Source: Candidatus Flexifilum breve (GTDB taxonomy: Bacteria > Chloroflexota > Anaerolineae > Aggregatilineales > Phototrophicaceae). From it: DNA of 64,000 nt. Below the pieces are notes generated by a model that ran no database searches, was not told where the DNA came from, and saw only the letters and a program-made list of their open reading frames with translations. Positions within the stretch are counted from its first letter, which is position 1, and every line of letters begins with the position of its first letter. Positions 41,932 through 51,917 of the stretch are shown piece by piece. The stretch spans positions 1,448,567 to 1,512,566 of the forward strand of contig JADKGC010000001.1 of the NCBI GenBank assembly GCA_016717205.1, in the 5' to 3' direction. The position numbers and the translations under genes were made by a program.

Positions 41932-43578
41932 TCAGCCGACGGGTACGGTGACCGTGCACACGGGTGAATAGTGCAAGCGGTCGCCTTCCAGACGATACGT
42001 GCCGGGAGCCGCCTCCCAGATGATGTAGAAACGGCGCACGTAGCGGTCGTCGGTGGTCCCGAGGCGAAGCGGTTCGCTGGCTTGTGCCCGGTACGTGCGG
42101 GAGCCGATGCGAATGCGCCCCGGATCGATCTGGGCAGCGTCGCGCGCTTCGCCAAAGTTGTCGAAGGCCGGGGGTGTGAATTGGATGGTAACCCGCTGCC
42201 CGGCCCGCAGCGGCCCGTTGATCGGTTCACACGTCTCCAACGAGAGCGTATTGGTTCCCGGCGGACGCACATTGTCGACGAAGGGGAGGTCGGCGCACAG
42301 CCCGCTGACCGCGACCCGGTCGGCACGCAGCCAACTGCCGCTGCGTAACTGCCACCACACATGACCATCGGGATCGGTCGTTTGCAGCAGCGGATCGACC
42401 CGCTCCCCGGTTTGGAGGCTGGCGACCACCTCGTAGAAATCGCCCGGGCCGCCGTAAAGATCCGCGAAGCGCTGCACGGTGCGGCGGCAGGTCGTGTCCT
42501 CGGTCGCGCGGGCTTCCGGCGTGACCGCCGCTTCCACCTGTGACTGAATATAGGCTGCGCGGGCCGCGGCGATCCCCTCGGTGGAGAGCGGCTCGGCGAC
42601 GGTGACGCGCGTTGGCAGGTTAGCGACGGGCAACCCATTCACGATGGCTGGGGTATACGGCGCAGCGGCGCTGATGGTTTCCCCGGTGGCGGTGCTGTAG
42701 GAGCCCGCGGGCAAAAATTCCTCCACACCGCCCGCGCCGATCACCGCCTGCCCGTTCAGCGCATAGATGGTGAGCGCCTCATCCGCCGTGAGAAAGAAGG
42801 TTCCGGCGAGGGTTAGGTTGACGTCGTTGACACGCAGTCGGACGGCTTGCTCGACATTCGGCGTTTGCAGCAGTAGACCGGAGGTGAGTGCCCCACCGCA
42901 AAACGCAGTCGCGTCGCTGTGGAGCGTCAACCGCGCAAAGGGTCGCTCGATGATTGACGCGGCATCGGCGACCGCCAGCGCGCTGACCGGGCCGCCCACA
43001 GTCACGAGTTCCGCTGCAATCCAACCGTACTCGTCGGTACTGGGAACTTGTACGCGCAGCCACGCGCCGTCAGCGGTGCGTCCGCTGACGACCACACCTT
43101 CGTTAACACCCAGGCGGGCGAGAATCTCCCCGGAGGCTTCCGGCGTTTGGCGAAGGTTGAGCGTGCCCAGGGAAATCGCGTTCAGCGTGACCAGCGGCGG
43201 AATCAGGTTGGTCAGTTCGGCGTTCCCGAACAGCATCAGCCACCCAGCGCGTTCCTGCAGCGTGGGCAGATCGGCGCGGATGGTCAAGTGGGCGATACCG
43301 AGTTCATCCTCAGTGGAAGTGACGCGCAGCTCGTGGATCGTGTCGGCGGTCGCGCGGTCGCCGGGGAGTGCCGGGGCTATCTCCGCGGCGAACGTGCCCA
43401 CCTGCGCGCTGCCATTGCCGATACACACGCTTTCGCCTTGCAGTCCGTAACAGGTCGAGGACGCTCGCGCCAGATCGATCAGCACCGCGGGCGGGCAGGT
43501 GGGTATATCTTGTCCGAAAGCCGGGGATACAAGCAGGAGGAGCACTAGCACACTGAGCAGGAATGGGTTTAGCTTCAT
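41932..43578 (-). CDS. Secreted protein with SH3b domain
   Basis: 548 residues. Signal peptide 1-23 (LLSVLVLLLLVSPAFGQ). Residues 25-45 carry a Cys-rich block (CPPAVLIDLARASSTCYGLQ, then GESVCIGNGS) that I associate with Chloroflexota exported proteins. Around residues 135-190 is a bacterial SH3 domain (LNLRQTPEASGEILARLGVN ... WLRVQVPSTDEYGWIAAELV), a wall- or peptide-binding fold. FecR-like elements (ALNGQAVIGAGGVEEFLPAG) follow, then a further SH3b-like strand set near 390-430 and a C-terminal beta-domain. ATG 43578 has a GGGGG site 5 nt upstream. It is divergent from the large propeller gene at 43735. Confidence 0.82.
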   Translation of the reverse strand: MKLNPFLLSVLVLLLLVSPAFGQDIPTCPPAVLIDLARASSTCYGLQGESVCIGNGSAQVGTFAAEIAPALPGDRATADTIHELRVTSTEDELGIAHLTIRADLPTLQERAGWLMLFGNAELTNLIPPLVTLNAISLGTLNLRQTPEASGEILARLGVNEGVVVSGRTADGAWLRVQVPSTDEYGWIAAELVTVGGPVSALAVADAASIIERPFARLTLHSDATAFCGGALTSGLLLQTPNVEQAVRLRVNDVNLTLAGTFFLTADEALTIYALNGQAVIGAGGVEEFLPAGSYSTATGETISAAAPYTPAIVNGLPVANLPTRVTVAEPLSTEGIAAARAAYIQSQVEAAVTPEARATEDTTCRRTVQRFADLYGGPGDFYEVVASLQTGERVDPLLQTTDPDGHVWWQLRSGSWLRADRVAVSGLCADLPFVDNVRPPGTNTLSLETCEPINGPLRAGQRVTIQFTPPAFDNFGEARDAAQIDPGRIRIGSRTYRAQASEPLRLGTTDDRYVRRFYIIWEAAPGTYRLEGDRLHYSPVCTVTVPVG

Positions 43579-43734
43579 CATATCCCCCTTGATCCGACGA
43601 CCGCAGCTACTGCTAGACTACCGCAAATTTCCCCAGCGTAGGTCAAGCGTCATGGTCGGCGGCGGAAATCGTATGGTAAGCGCCGCATCGATTTCCCGCA
43701 TAATGAGGATAGTCGGCGCACACGGGAGTAGCCC

Positions 43735-46700
43735 ATGAAGCAAAAGTGGCTGCTGGTTCTGTTCCTCCTCTTATTATCCGCTGTTGGCATCACCTGGGCC
43801 CAATCCGGCCCGCCGCCGGAGGTGTTTGTCCCCTACCGGCAGATCGGCGAGCTGCGTCCGTTTGGTGTGCAGTACGACCCGACTTTTGATCGCTTCGTGT
43901 GGGTCGACCGCGACGGGCGGTTGGTCTTGGTCGATGCCGCCGCGTACACCGTGCAGCATGTCCTGTATGAATCGGGCGCGTTCAATGCCTACCGCTTCAG
44001 TCATGACGGGACGCTGCTGGCGCTGGCCATTGACCGCCGCGTCGAACTGTGGGACACGGCAGGCGGCGAACGCCGGGCGGTCTTTGAGCCGAGCGGCGCG
44101 AACCTCGTGCAGGGTCGCCTGCACTTTACGAACGATGATTCGTGGCTGCTGCTGGACACCGTTGTGCCCGCGCCGCCGGAAACCCGGCGCAGCGAAAATG
44201 ACACCAGCATCATCCCGTGGCTGTGGGATGTCAACGCGGCGCTGGAGCGCGCGCCTTCGCGCGTGGCCAATGGCGAAATCGCGCAGCCATTTTTCAACTT
44301 CCGCAATGGGCTGGTCGTTGGCGCGAACGCCTTTCTGATCGCGGGGCTGCCGGGGCGCTTGCAGGTGTTAGACGGGCGCGATAATGACTTCCCGGTCACC
44401 GCCGAAATCCTGTCCTCCCGCTTCGAACGCGACCCGATCACGGTGTGGGAGAGCGCAACGGATGAGTTGATGTATGTCGATCCGGTGCTCGACAACGTGC
44501 TCGCGCAGGTGAACACGCGCACCGGAACAGTGTTCAATGTGCCGCTCGGACGCGATCTGAGTCAGACCAATCTCGCCGACTTAGCCGATTTCACTCTCAG
44601 CGACAACGCACGCACGCTGTGCGGGATCGGGTTACAGCACGAGACGTCGCTGCTGCGCCTGATTTTCGGCGCTAACTATGGGTCGTATCAGGGTGGCGAT
44701 CCGCTCACGGTGACGCTGCTCGACGTGCTGCAGCCCATGACCATGGAGGCAGATCGCGGCGCGCTGCTCGTATCGACCTTTAATGAAACGCGCGGACGCG
44801 GCGTGATCGAACTGCTGCGCCCGGTCGATATTTCGGCACTGGCGCTCAGCCCGGATCGCGCGCATCTGCTGGTACGGCGGGCGTCCGGCACCCAACCCGT
44901 CGAGGTGTACGGCCTCGATTCATGTGCGCTGGAACAGATCATCTATCCGACCGAACCCGATCCCGGCGGTGGACTGCTGGCCTACACCGCGACGGGCGAT
45001 GTCATCCTCGCCGACTTCGAGCGGTTCAACGCGGCGACAGGGGAACGGTTGGCGGGCGTGCAGTCGTATACCACCCCGTTCGACCAATACCTGTTCAGTG
45101 CCGACAACCGCAGCCTGATCACGCTGCGGGGCGGCGAATGGCTGCGCTGGGACATCGAGACGGGCCGCATCGCCGAGCGTAAGTCGATTGCGCTGCACGG
45201 TGAAGTCATGACGGTCGCGCCCGATCAGAGCCGCTACCTGACACGCGCCGATGATGTGGGCGGAATCACACTGGAAATCGTCGACATCCGCGCCGACCAG
45301 CGCCGCACGCTGACAATCCCCTACCTGACCGACGGCACCATCGAGCAGATCATCCCGTCGGACGACTGGGAAAACGCGCTGGTGGTCTATGGCCTCAATC
45401 CGACGAGCCAGCATTACCCCGGCAACGCGATTGCCGTGTACAACTTTGATCGCGGTCAGCTGATCTATGCGGCGGGGGATGATCTGCCTCAGCCCGAAGA
45501 CCGCGCTTACGGGTGGCTGGATGCGCGCACCGTCTATATCAGCAGCTTCAATACAGAGTATCGGTCACAGCCGGAGCGCATTCACGGGATTGAGTACCAT
45601 ACATCCGGCTTGCCCGCCTGCTTGGTCGCGGCGTTCCCTAATGATTGGATGCGCTGGCAGCCCGTGTGGGAAAACCTCACACTGACGCTGCGCGCGGACA
45701 GTTTGAATCGGCTGGCGGCACGCATGTGCGTCGCGCTGCCTGCGGCGGCGGCTGACGTGATCCCCGCGCTGACGCCCACGCCGCGTGCGACCTATGTGTC
45801 GCTGGCGACACCCGCCGCTTACGTCATCCCCGGCGTGCCGACCTGCCTGACTCGCGCGTTTCCCGGTCAAGCGGTGGATTACGCAGCGCTGTGGCGTGAA
45901 ATGACCACCGATCTCACCCCGGAGGCGGTCGCCACTCTGGAAACGATGCTGTGCGAAGGGCTGATCACGTCGTTGAGCGGCATTGAGCCGACGGCGACGG
46001 TCAACCCGAATATGCTCGTGCCCCCCACGGCGACGCCGGTCGATGCTGCGCCCGAATCGGTGGAAGGAGCCGACCGCTATCGCCCGGACGTGATAGCTAT
46101 CGACATACTGACCGGCAATCGGACGCGCGGTGACTATCTGCCGCCGCCGGGCAGTTCCACGCCCGGTTTGGACCGCGACCTCCTCAGCGAGTTGTGGCTG
46201 GATCAGTTCGGGACGTATCTGGGCGAGCGCGCGGTCAGCGCGGATGGGACTCTGCTGGCGGTACGCGATCCGAACGGCTTCGTGCAAATCTACCGCCTCA
46301 CGCGCTCGTACAACGACTTCATCGCAGACGAGTTGAACGCCATGGCCACGCGCGCCGCGGGCGGCGGCCCGTCCATCGGTCTCCTCCCGACGGCGACGCT
46401 GCCCTTCGATCCGATTGGGGAGATTCGCCCCACGCTCACGCCGACTATCACGCCGACTCCGCCGCCGCTGCCGTCCGCGACCGCTGCTGGGTCGCAGGTG
46501 GGCACCGTCGAGGATGTGTGTCCGGCGCGGACATTGAGCACGCTAGACGCGCTCCCGCCCGGTTTCGCCCCGCCGGGACGCATCTTTGCCGCGCCACCAC
46601 CCGAAACGTTCGATGCGGTGTGGGTGCTCAACCCGCGCACGGGCGCTTTTCATCCCGACAATACGATCCCGCGCTGCCACTTGAATGGATCATGCTACCT

Positions 46701-47664
46701 CTCCCCGAATGGCGCGTGGATGGTGTATCAGGCGGATGGCGTGCTGGTCGCGCAGCCGGACGGCTCGGCGGCGCGCACGCTGTTCCCGTTGGAAGCCGCG
46801 AACTACTTTCCGGAGGTCTATGCGTGGGCAGGTTCGACGCTGGTGCTGCGCCGCCGGGAATGGCTGCCGGACGAACGCAATCCGGTCACGGTGCTGCGCG
46901 ACTTCGACCCGACGACCGGGCTGGTGTCCGCTCCCTATCGCCTCGATCCGCCTGTGGAGATCGCCGGACTGCCGACGACCGAACTCGCGTGGCAGCCCGG
47001 CGGCTCACTGGCCCTGGTCAGCACACCCTACGGGATCGGCGGGGCGAAATACTATCTGTACGACGCGGCGACCGGCACGGCGGCCTATTTCGCCCGCAGC
47101 GAGGACAGTTCGCTGTGGTATGAGTGGCGTCCCGATGGCGGCGCGCTCTACTACCATGTGAGCGGAACAGGCGCGCAGTGGAATGTCTTTGACGTGCGTA
47201 CCGGGGAACATGCTGTCCTCGGGGAAGCGCTGCCGGGTGGAACGTGGTCACCGGACGGCCGCTATCGCGTCGAGGCGACCTATCTGCCCACCGATGACGT
47301 GCAGGCGCAGGTTGCAGCGGGTGATCTGCTGCCGCAGTTCCAAATCTGGGATAGTCACACCGGGGAAATGCGCCGCTTCTGCGTGCCGGAAAGCGGGCTG
47401 TCCAGCAATGCGCCGCTGGATTTCACGTGGTCGCCGGATGGCCGCTATTTGGCCTTCGTCGTATATCTGCCACCGCAGGGCGACGCGCCGAATCCGACGG
47501 GCACACCGGGTGAACCGCCACCCACCGCCACGCCCGTCCCGTTGGAGCAGCAGTACCAGTTCAGCGCGCCCCGCACCATCATCATGGATACACAGACGGG
47601 GCAAGCGGTCGTCGTGCAGACCGGAATCAGCGATCTGCTGCTGTGGACGGAGGGCGGAGAATGA
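43735..47664 (+). CDS. Large secreted beta-propeller (WD40/TolB-like) protein
   Basis: 1309 residues. Signal peptide 1-23 (LLVLFLLLLSAVGITWAQ). Most of the sequence consists of short beta repeats such as DGTLLALAIDRRVELWDTAG, DRAHLLVRRASGTQPVEVYG and SPDGRYLAFVVY at the C-terminus, as in WD40/PD40 propellers. Three Thr/Pro-rich linkers (near 765, 900 and 1260; e.g. TLTPTITPTPPPLPSAT) separate modules. It reads like a multi-propeller scaffold or sensor exposed outside the cell; no catalytic motif is seen. GGGAG precedes the start, and its stop overlaps the next start by 4 bp. Confidence 0.82.
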   Translation: MKQKWLLVLFLLLLSAVGITWAQSGPPPEVFVPYRQIGELRPFGVQYDPTFDRFVWVDRDGRLVLVDAAAYTVQHVLYESGAFNAYRFSHDGTLLALAIDRRVELWDTAGGERRAVFEPSGANLVQGRLHFTNDDSWLLLDTVVPAPPETRRSENDTSIIPWLWDVNAALERAPSRVANGEIAQPFFNFRNGLVVGANAFLIAGLPGRLQVLDGRDNDFPVTAEILSSRFERDPITVWESATDELMYVDPVLDNVLAQVNTRTGTVFNVPLGRDLSQTNLADLADFTLSDNARTLCGIGLQHETSLLRLIFGANYGSYQGGDPLTVTLLDVLQPMTMEADRGALLVSTFNETRGRGVIELLRPVDISALALSPDRAHLLVRRASGTQPVEVYGLDSCALEQIIYPTEPDPGGGLLAYTATGDVILADFERFNAATGERLAGVQSYTTPFDQYLFSADNRSLITLRGGEWLRWDIETGRIAERKSIALHGEVMTVAPDQSRYLTRADDVGGITLEIVDIRADQRRTLTIPYLTDGTIEQIIPSDDWENALVVYGLNPTSQHYPGNAIAVYNFDRGQLIYAAGDDLPQPEDRAYGWLDARTVYISSFNTEYRSQPERIHGIEYHTSGLPACLVAAFPNDWMRWQPVWENLTLTLRADSLNRLAARMCVALPAAAADVIPALTPTPRATYVSLATPAAYVIPGVPTCLTRAFPGQAVDYAALWREMTTDLTPEAVATLETMLCEGLITSLSGIEPTATVNPNMLVPPTATPVDAAPESVEGADRYRPDVIAIDILTGNRTRGDYLPPPGSSTPGLDRDLLSELWLDQFGTYLGERAVSADGTLLAVRDPNGFVQIYRLTRSYNDFIADELNAMATRAAGGGPSIGLLPTATLPFDPIGEIRPTLTPTITPTPPPLPSATAAGSQVGTVEDVCPARTLSTLDALPPGFAPPGRIFAAPPPETFDAVWVLNPRTGAFHPDNTIPRCHLNGSCYLSPNGAWMVYQADGVLVAQPDGSAARTLFPLEAANYFPEVYAWAGSTLVLRRREWLPDERNPVTVLRDFDPTTGLVSAPYRLDPPVEIAGLPTTELAWQPGGSLALVSTPYGIGGAKYYLYDAATGTAAYFARSEDSSLWYEWRPDGGALYYHVSGTGAQWNVFDVRTGEHAVLGEALPGGTWSPDGRYRVEATYLPTDDVQAQVAAGDLLPQFQIWDSHTGEMRRFCVPESGLSSNAPLDFTWSPDGRYLAFVVYLPPQGDAPNPTGTPGEPPPTATPVPLEQQYQFSAPRTIIMDTQTGQAVVVQTGISDLLLWTEGGE

Positions 47665-48662
47665 TCACGCGAATGCAGATGCGCTTTCACCACGGACGGC
47701 AATTCACAGCGCTGTTGATTGTCGTGCTCCTGCTGGGCGTTGTGCCGTTCGCCTCAGCGCAGGAGACCGTGCTCGCCTATGTGACCACGCAGGATTTCGT
47801 CGCGCTGCGCCATGGACCGGGACGCGCCTTCGAGCGGATCACAGTTGTGCCGCCGGAGGTGACGCTCCCGGCCTACGGGCGTTCATCGGACACGCAGTGG
47901 ATTCAAGTCGAGTACGAGGGGCAGCGCGGGTGGATCGCCTCGATCCTGCTCGTGTGGAGCGGCGACGTGATCAACCTGCCCGTCGACGGCGTCGACCCGG
48001 AACCGTTCATCCGCCGCGCCGCGGCGCTGGGCATGACCACGCGCGAAACGCCCATTTATCCCGCGTTCACGCACATGCTGCCGCAGTATCAGGTCGGCAC
48101 GATTCCGGAAGGCGTGGCGCTGGAACTGACCGGACGCGTCGGCGAAACGGGCTACTTCCGCTTTCAGGTACGCTACGAAGGCCAACTGTACTGGGTGGGA
48201 TCGTGGGACATCCGGCTGATCGATGGCGATTATCACCGCCTGCTCGATCTGGCTTATCTGTTCCCCTATGGCCGACTCGTGCAGTCGCTTGAGGAAAACC
48301 TAGCCTTTTCGCTGAGCAGCTACACGCGCATTCTCAGCGTGTGGCAGCGCTTGCAGCGCGGCGACCGCGTGGCCTGTGACCCGCTCCCGACGTATGTCGA
48401 ACGCACACTCACCGACGGCGATGTGCTGAAAGAACCGCTGTTCGCGCCCGTGATTGTTCCGCTCGACAACGCCGTGACCGCCATCAACCGGACGATCAGC
48501 GTCTTCGAAGACGCCTGTACTACGCCGGGCTACACGCTTACGCCGGAGACCGTCAATACCCAGCTTGCCGAACTCGCCAGCGCCCAGCGCAGCCTGATCC
48601 TCGCCGGATCACTGCTCGAACCGCTGCGCGCGCGTAATCCGCTGTTGGACAGCGGGACTTAA
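47661..48662 (+). CDS. Secreted SH3b-domain protein
   Basis: 333 residues. Basic N-terminus then hydrophobic LLIVVLLLGVVPFASAQ signal. Residues about 30-95 form an SH3b domain (VALRHGPGRAFERITVVPPE, WIQVEYEGQRGWIASILLVW). A second beta-domain around 130-185 (YFRFQVRYEGQLYWVGSWDI) resembles another SH3-like unit. The C-terminal 130 residues are helical with two Cys (CDPLPTYV, EDACTTPGY). ATG 47661 overlaps the propeller stop. Same architecture as the product at 51914, which supports a shared origin. Confidence 0.8.
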   Translation: MITRMQMRFHHGRQFTALLIVVLLLGVVPFASAQETVLAYVTTQDFVALRHGPGRAFERITVVPPEVTLPAYGRSSDTQWIQVEYEGQRGWIASILLVWSGDVINLPVDGVDPEPFIRRAAALGMTTRETPIYPAFTHMLPQYQVGTIPEGVALELTGRVGETGYFRFQVRYEGQLYWVGSWDIRLIDGDYHRLLDLAYLFPYGRLVQSLEENLAFSLSSYTRILSVWQRLQRGDRVACDPLPTYVERTLTDGDVLKEPLFAPVIVPLDNAVTAINRTISVFEDACTTPGYTLTPETVNTQLAELASAQRSLILAGSLLEPLRARNPLLDSGT

Positions 48663-48692
48663 CCGACCTCATTCGAAGGAGACGCTTGAACC

Positions 48693-49526
48693 ATGAAACG
48701 CCTGTCTGTGCTGTTCATCATCGTCACTGTGCTGCTGCTCGTCGTCCCGGCCTTCGCGCAGGACGCCACGCCGACGCCGCTCCCGCCCGAACCGATCCCC
48801 GACTGCCCGACGTTCGAAGCCGAACCAACGGACATCCGCGTCGGCTACTACATGGGGCAAGGGAGCGCTTATCTGGCGACTAGTCAGTTGATCGAGGCCA
48901 AAATCGCGTTCGCCTGCGTGGTCGAAGTCATCGAGCCGAGCTACATCGCCGGATGGATGGGACGCGCCGAAACCTACTTCCATCTGCGCGAGTTTGTCCG
49001 CGCGCAGTACGACTACAATACGGCACTGGATTACGACCCCAACCTGAAGGAAGCTTTCAACAATCGCGGCGTAGTCTTCGCGGCGCAGTACGATTTTGCC
49101 CGCGCCGAAGCGGATTTTCAGCGCGCCGTCGAACTGGACGGCACGTATCTGGTCGCCGTGAGCAATCTGGCGATGATTCGCGCGGCGCAGGGCGATTACA
49201 GCGGCGCGCTCAGTGTGCTGGAAGACGCGGTGGTCGCCTCGGGCATTAACGGCGTGATCGCGGAGTACGCTGACCCGGAACGCCCCGACAACGCCACGCC
49301 GATCCCGTTCGATCCGCTCGCGGCACGCCTGTACGCGCTGCTCGGCATCATCAGCGAGGCGCAGGCGCGCGATCAGTTTAACGCCTACCTCTACCTCTAC
49401 AACGAATCGCAGCAGTTCCCGGATCAGCGCATTGCCGATGTGGCCGGGGCGCTCGACTCGCGCTTCACCTTTGATCTACGCTTGGACGATGGATCGTGGC
49501 TGATCCTCGACGATTTCCTGTCGTGA
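48693..49526 (+). CDS. Secreted tetratricopeptide repeat protein
   Basis: 277 residues. Signal peptide (LSVLFIIVTVLLLVVPAFAQ). Residues 45-185 hold three to four TPR units (GQGSAYLATSQLIEAKIAFA, AQYDYNTALDYDPNLKEAFN, ARAEADFQRAVELDGTYLVA, GALSVLEDAVVASG). Such repeats mediate protein binding. GGAG lies about 11 nt upstream. Two Cys near residues 37 and 70 could form a disulfide. It belongs to the run of secreted proteins beginning at 43735. Confidence 0.82.
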   Translation: MKRLSVLFIIVTVLLLVVPAFAQDATPTPLPPEPIPDCPTFEAEPTDIRVGYYMGQGSAYLATSQLIEAKIAFACVVEVIEPSYIAGWMGRAETYFHLREFVRAQYDYNTALDYDPNLKEAFNNRGVVFAAQYDFARAEADFQRAVELDGTYLVAVSNLAMIRAAQGDYSGALSVLEDAVVASGINGVIAEYADPERPDNATPIPFDPLAARLYALLGIISEAQARDQFNAYLYLYNESQQFPDQRIADVAGALDSRFTFDLRLDDGSWLILDDFLS

Positions 49527-49534
49527 GGGCGATC

Positions 49535-50245
49535 ATGGGACGTCTGCTGCTGGTGCTGCTGTGCGCGCTCATTCCCTTAGGCGCGGTCGGGGCGCAGGCT
49601 GAGGTGGAATGCGCCCCACCCCCCGCCGGAATCAGTGTGGCGTACTCGTATTATGTCGGCCTGGGCGATGCGCAGTTGGCGCGTCAGGCCTATGCCGCTG
49701 CGGTCGTGCACTACACCTGCGCGCTCCAGCTTGATCCGGGCTATGCGCCCGCTTACGCTCGCCGGGGCTACGCGCAGATTAACCTGGGCGACGGAGAAGC
49801 GGCCATGAACGACTACAACCGCGCGCTCGAACTGGATGAAGCGCTGGTGGAAGGCTATATCAATCGCGGGGCATTGTATGTGCAGTTGGGTAATTTCGGG
49901 CTGGCCATCGGCGATTTTACGCTGGCGGCGCAGCTCGACCCGACCAGCGTGTCCGCGCTGAACAACCGCGCCATCGTCCACGCGATTGAAGGCAATTACG
50001 CCGAGGCGATTGCTGATCTGGAAGCGGCTATCGCGCTCGACCCGAACGTCGCGCACCCGTATGCGACGCTGGCGGCGGTCTATTCGGCGTTGGCGGCAGA
50101 AAACTATCAGCGCTTTGTCGCCGTGAGCGGATCGGCGGCGCGCTTGCCCGCCGGGACACCGCCCGAAGTGCTGGTCGCCATCGACGACAGCCTGCGCAAT
50201 GGCAATTACACGTTCTGGCTCACGCTCGTCACGCCGGGGGAGTGA
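49535..50245 (+). CDS. Secreted tetratricopeptide repeat protein
   Basis: 236 residues, a paralogue of the TPR protein before it. Signal peptide (LLLVLLCALIPLGAVGAQ); three or four TPRs (GDAQLARQAYAAAVVHYTCA, GDGEAAMNDYNRALELDEAL, GNFGLAIGDFTLAAQLDPTS, GNYAEAIADLEAAIALDPNV). ATG 49535 is chosen because the signal peptide starts there; frames upstream overlap the preceding gene. It ends 7 bp before the start of the binding-protein gene. Confidence 0.8.
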   Translation: MGRLLLVLLCALIPLGAVGAQAEVECAPPPAGISVAYSYYVGLGDAQLARQAYAAAVVHYTCALQLDPGYAPAYARRGYAQINLGDGEAAMNDYNRALELDEALVEGYINRGALYVQLGNFGLAIGDFTLAAQLDPTSVSALNNRAIVHAIEGNYAEAIADLEAAIALDPNVAHPYATLAAVYSALAAENYQRFVAVSGSAARLPAGTPPEVLVAIDDSLRNGNYTFWLTLVTPGE

Positions 50246-50252
50246 GACCGCC

Positions 50253-51917
50253 ATGAAACCGCTTGTAGTGCTGCTGCTCTGCTGTGTGCTGGTGGGGGGC
50301 GTCTCCGCGCAGGATGGCGGGCGCGGTGTGGTGCGCACCAGCTACCGTGACGATGGCGCTTTAGCGCAGCTCCTGCTGCCGACGCTCTATGCGCGCGACC
50401 CGGCAACCGGGCTGCCGACGGCAGCGGGTGCGGGCAATTTTGGTCTGGTGCTCAACCCGGGAGCGGGGCCGGTGCTGCACCTGCGCGACGATCTGCTGTG
50501 GGGGGATGGCATGCCCGTCACCGCCTACGATGTGTTGTACAAATATGTGATCGACGCGACCACCAGCTACGCCGATGCGGACGGGCTGCACGTCTTCAAC
50601 GATCTGATCGCGGGCGCACGGCTGATCGATGAGTACACGCTCGAACTGGATTTTCTCGATCAAACCTGCGCCGCGCCCGTCCGCGTGAATCAAGCGCTGC
50701 CGCTGGCCCACGTACGCGCGCCAGACTTTCGCGCGTTCGTCGACGCGGTCGGCACGCCCGACGAACTGCTGACGCTTCCCGAATGGATCGCCGCCTATCG
50801 CGCTTATTTTGCTGACCGTGTCCCGCGGTCTACGTCCACGCTGCCCCTGCCGGGGACGCCGTTTCAACTGGTGGAGGCGCAGTCTGATCAGGGGCTGCAT
50901 CTAGTTTCCGACGATCTGGCCATCGTCTATTCGCCAGCCCCGGCGGGCATGACCCCGGTTGAACGTTTCCTCACGGGGCAGACCAATCTGCTGCTCGACG
51001 TGCCGTTTGACCGCCGCGCCGATGTGCGCGCCGCGCGCGACATCCAGATCGCCGAAATGCCCGGTGGCTCGTGGGATATGCTGCTGTTCAACCTTGCCGA
51101 CCCTACGCGCCCGCGTGATGCCTATGACGAAGACGGAGCGCGGCGCGATCAGGGACAACACCCGCTGTTCGGCGATCTCCGCGTGCGGCGGGCGGTGCAG
51201 TTGGCGATCAACGTGGACGAGGTGATCGAGAGTACCTTTCACGGGAACGCCACGCCGATGGCCGCCAACTACCCGCCGACCTCATGGGCGTCTGATCCTG
51301 ACCTCGCGCCACTCGGTTACGATCCCACCGAGGCCGAGCGCCTGCTCGATGAGGCGGGGTGGGTCGATGTAGACGGGGATGGCGTTCGCAACTGCTACCA
51401 CTGCCTCTACGGGACGGAAGGCATGGACTTCTATTTTATGATCGGCCTTGACCCGCAGCTGAGCCAGGCGAGCAGCTATGCCGCCGCGGAGTCGGTCAGC
51501 CGCCAACTGCGCCGTGTGGGGATTGCAGCTCAGGTCTCGGAGGCGCCCAGCGCCAGCCTGCAGGAATTTGACGCCTACTGGTTCACGTTTGGGGCAGAAA
51601 CCGCGCTCAACCGTGATCCGGATCAGGCGGCGCTGTGGTCGACGGCGGCGGATGTGGTGGACTCAGCGGGTAATCCCGGGTCATATTCCAATCCGCACGT
51701 CGACGCGCTGCTCGAACAAGCGCGGATGCTCCCCGGTTGTGACGTCGAGCAGCGGGCGGCGCTGTACCGCGAAGTCTCCACGCTCTTGCAGGCCGATCAA
51801 CCCGCGGTGTGGCTGTATGCGCGGCATGAGTTCTACGCCGCGCGGGGCATTGAGAATTTCGCGCCCTATCCCGATAATCCCCTGTGGAATGTGACGACGT
51901 GGAGGGTGCATCCGTGA
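50253..51917 (+). CDS. Solute-binding protein family 5 (oligopeptide-binding type)
   Basis: 554 residues. Signal peptide (VVLLLCCVLVGGVSAQ). Family 5 marks: LHLRDDLLWGDGMPVTAYDVLYKYVID near the N-terminus, RRAVQLAINVDEVIESTFHGNATPMAANYPPTSW in the middle and YNPTEAERLLDEAGW-like (here YDPTEAERLLDEAGWVDVDG) later. Normally such proteins feed Opp/Dpp importers or the chemosensory Aer-like systems, but no permease or ATPase gene is nearby. It could act as an extracellular ligand receptor of the surface complex. GGGGGAG precedes the start. Confidence 0.85.
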   Translation: MKPLVVLLLCCVLVGGVSAQDGGRGVVRTSYRDDGALAQLLLPTLYARDPATGLPTAAGAGNFGLVLNPGAGPVLHLRDDLLWGDGMPVTAYDVLYKYVIDATTSYADADGLHVFNDLIAGARLIDEYTLELDFLDQTCAAPVRVNQALPLAHVRAPDFRAFVDAVGTPDELLTLPEWIAAYRAYFADRVPRSTSTLPLPGTPFQLVEAQSDQGLHLVSDDLAIVYSPAPAGMTPVERFLTGQTNLLLDVPFDRRADVRAARDIQIAEMPGGSWDMLLFNLADPTRPRDAYDEDGARRDQGQHPLFGDLRVRRAVQLAINVDEVIESTFHGNATPMAANYPPTSWASDPDLAPLGYDPTEAERLLDEAGWVDVDGDGVRNCYHCLYGTEGMDFYFMIGLDPQLSQASSYAAAESVSRQLRRVGIAAQVSEAPSASLQEFDAYWFTFGAETALNRDPDQAALWSTAADVVDSAGNPGSYSNPHVDALLEQARMLPGCDVEQRAALYREVSTLLQADQPAVWLYARHEFYAARGIENFAPYPDNPLWNVTTWRVHP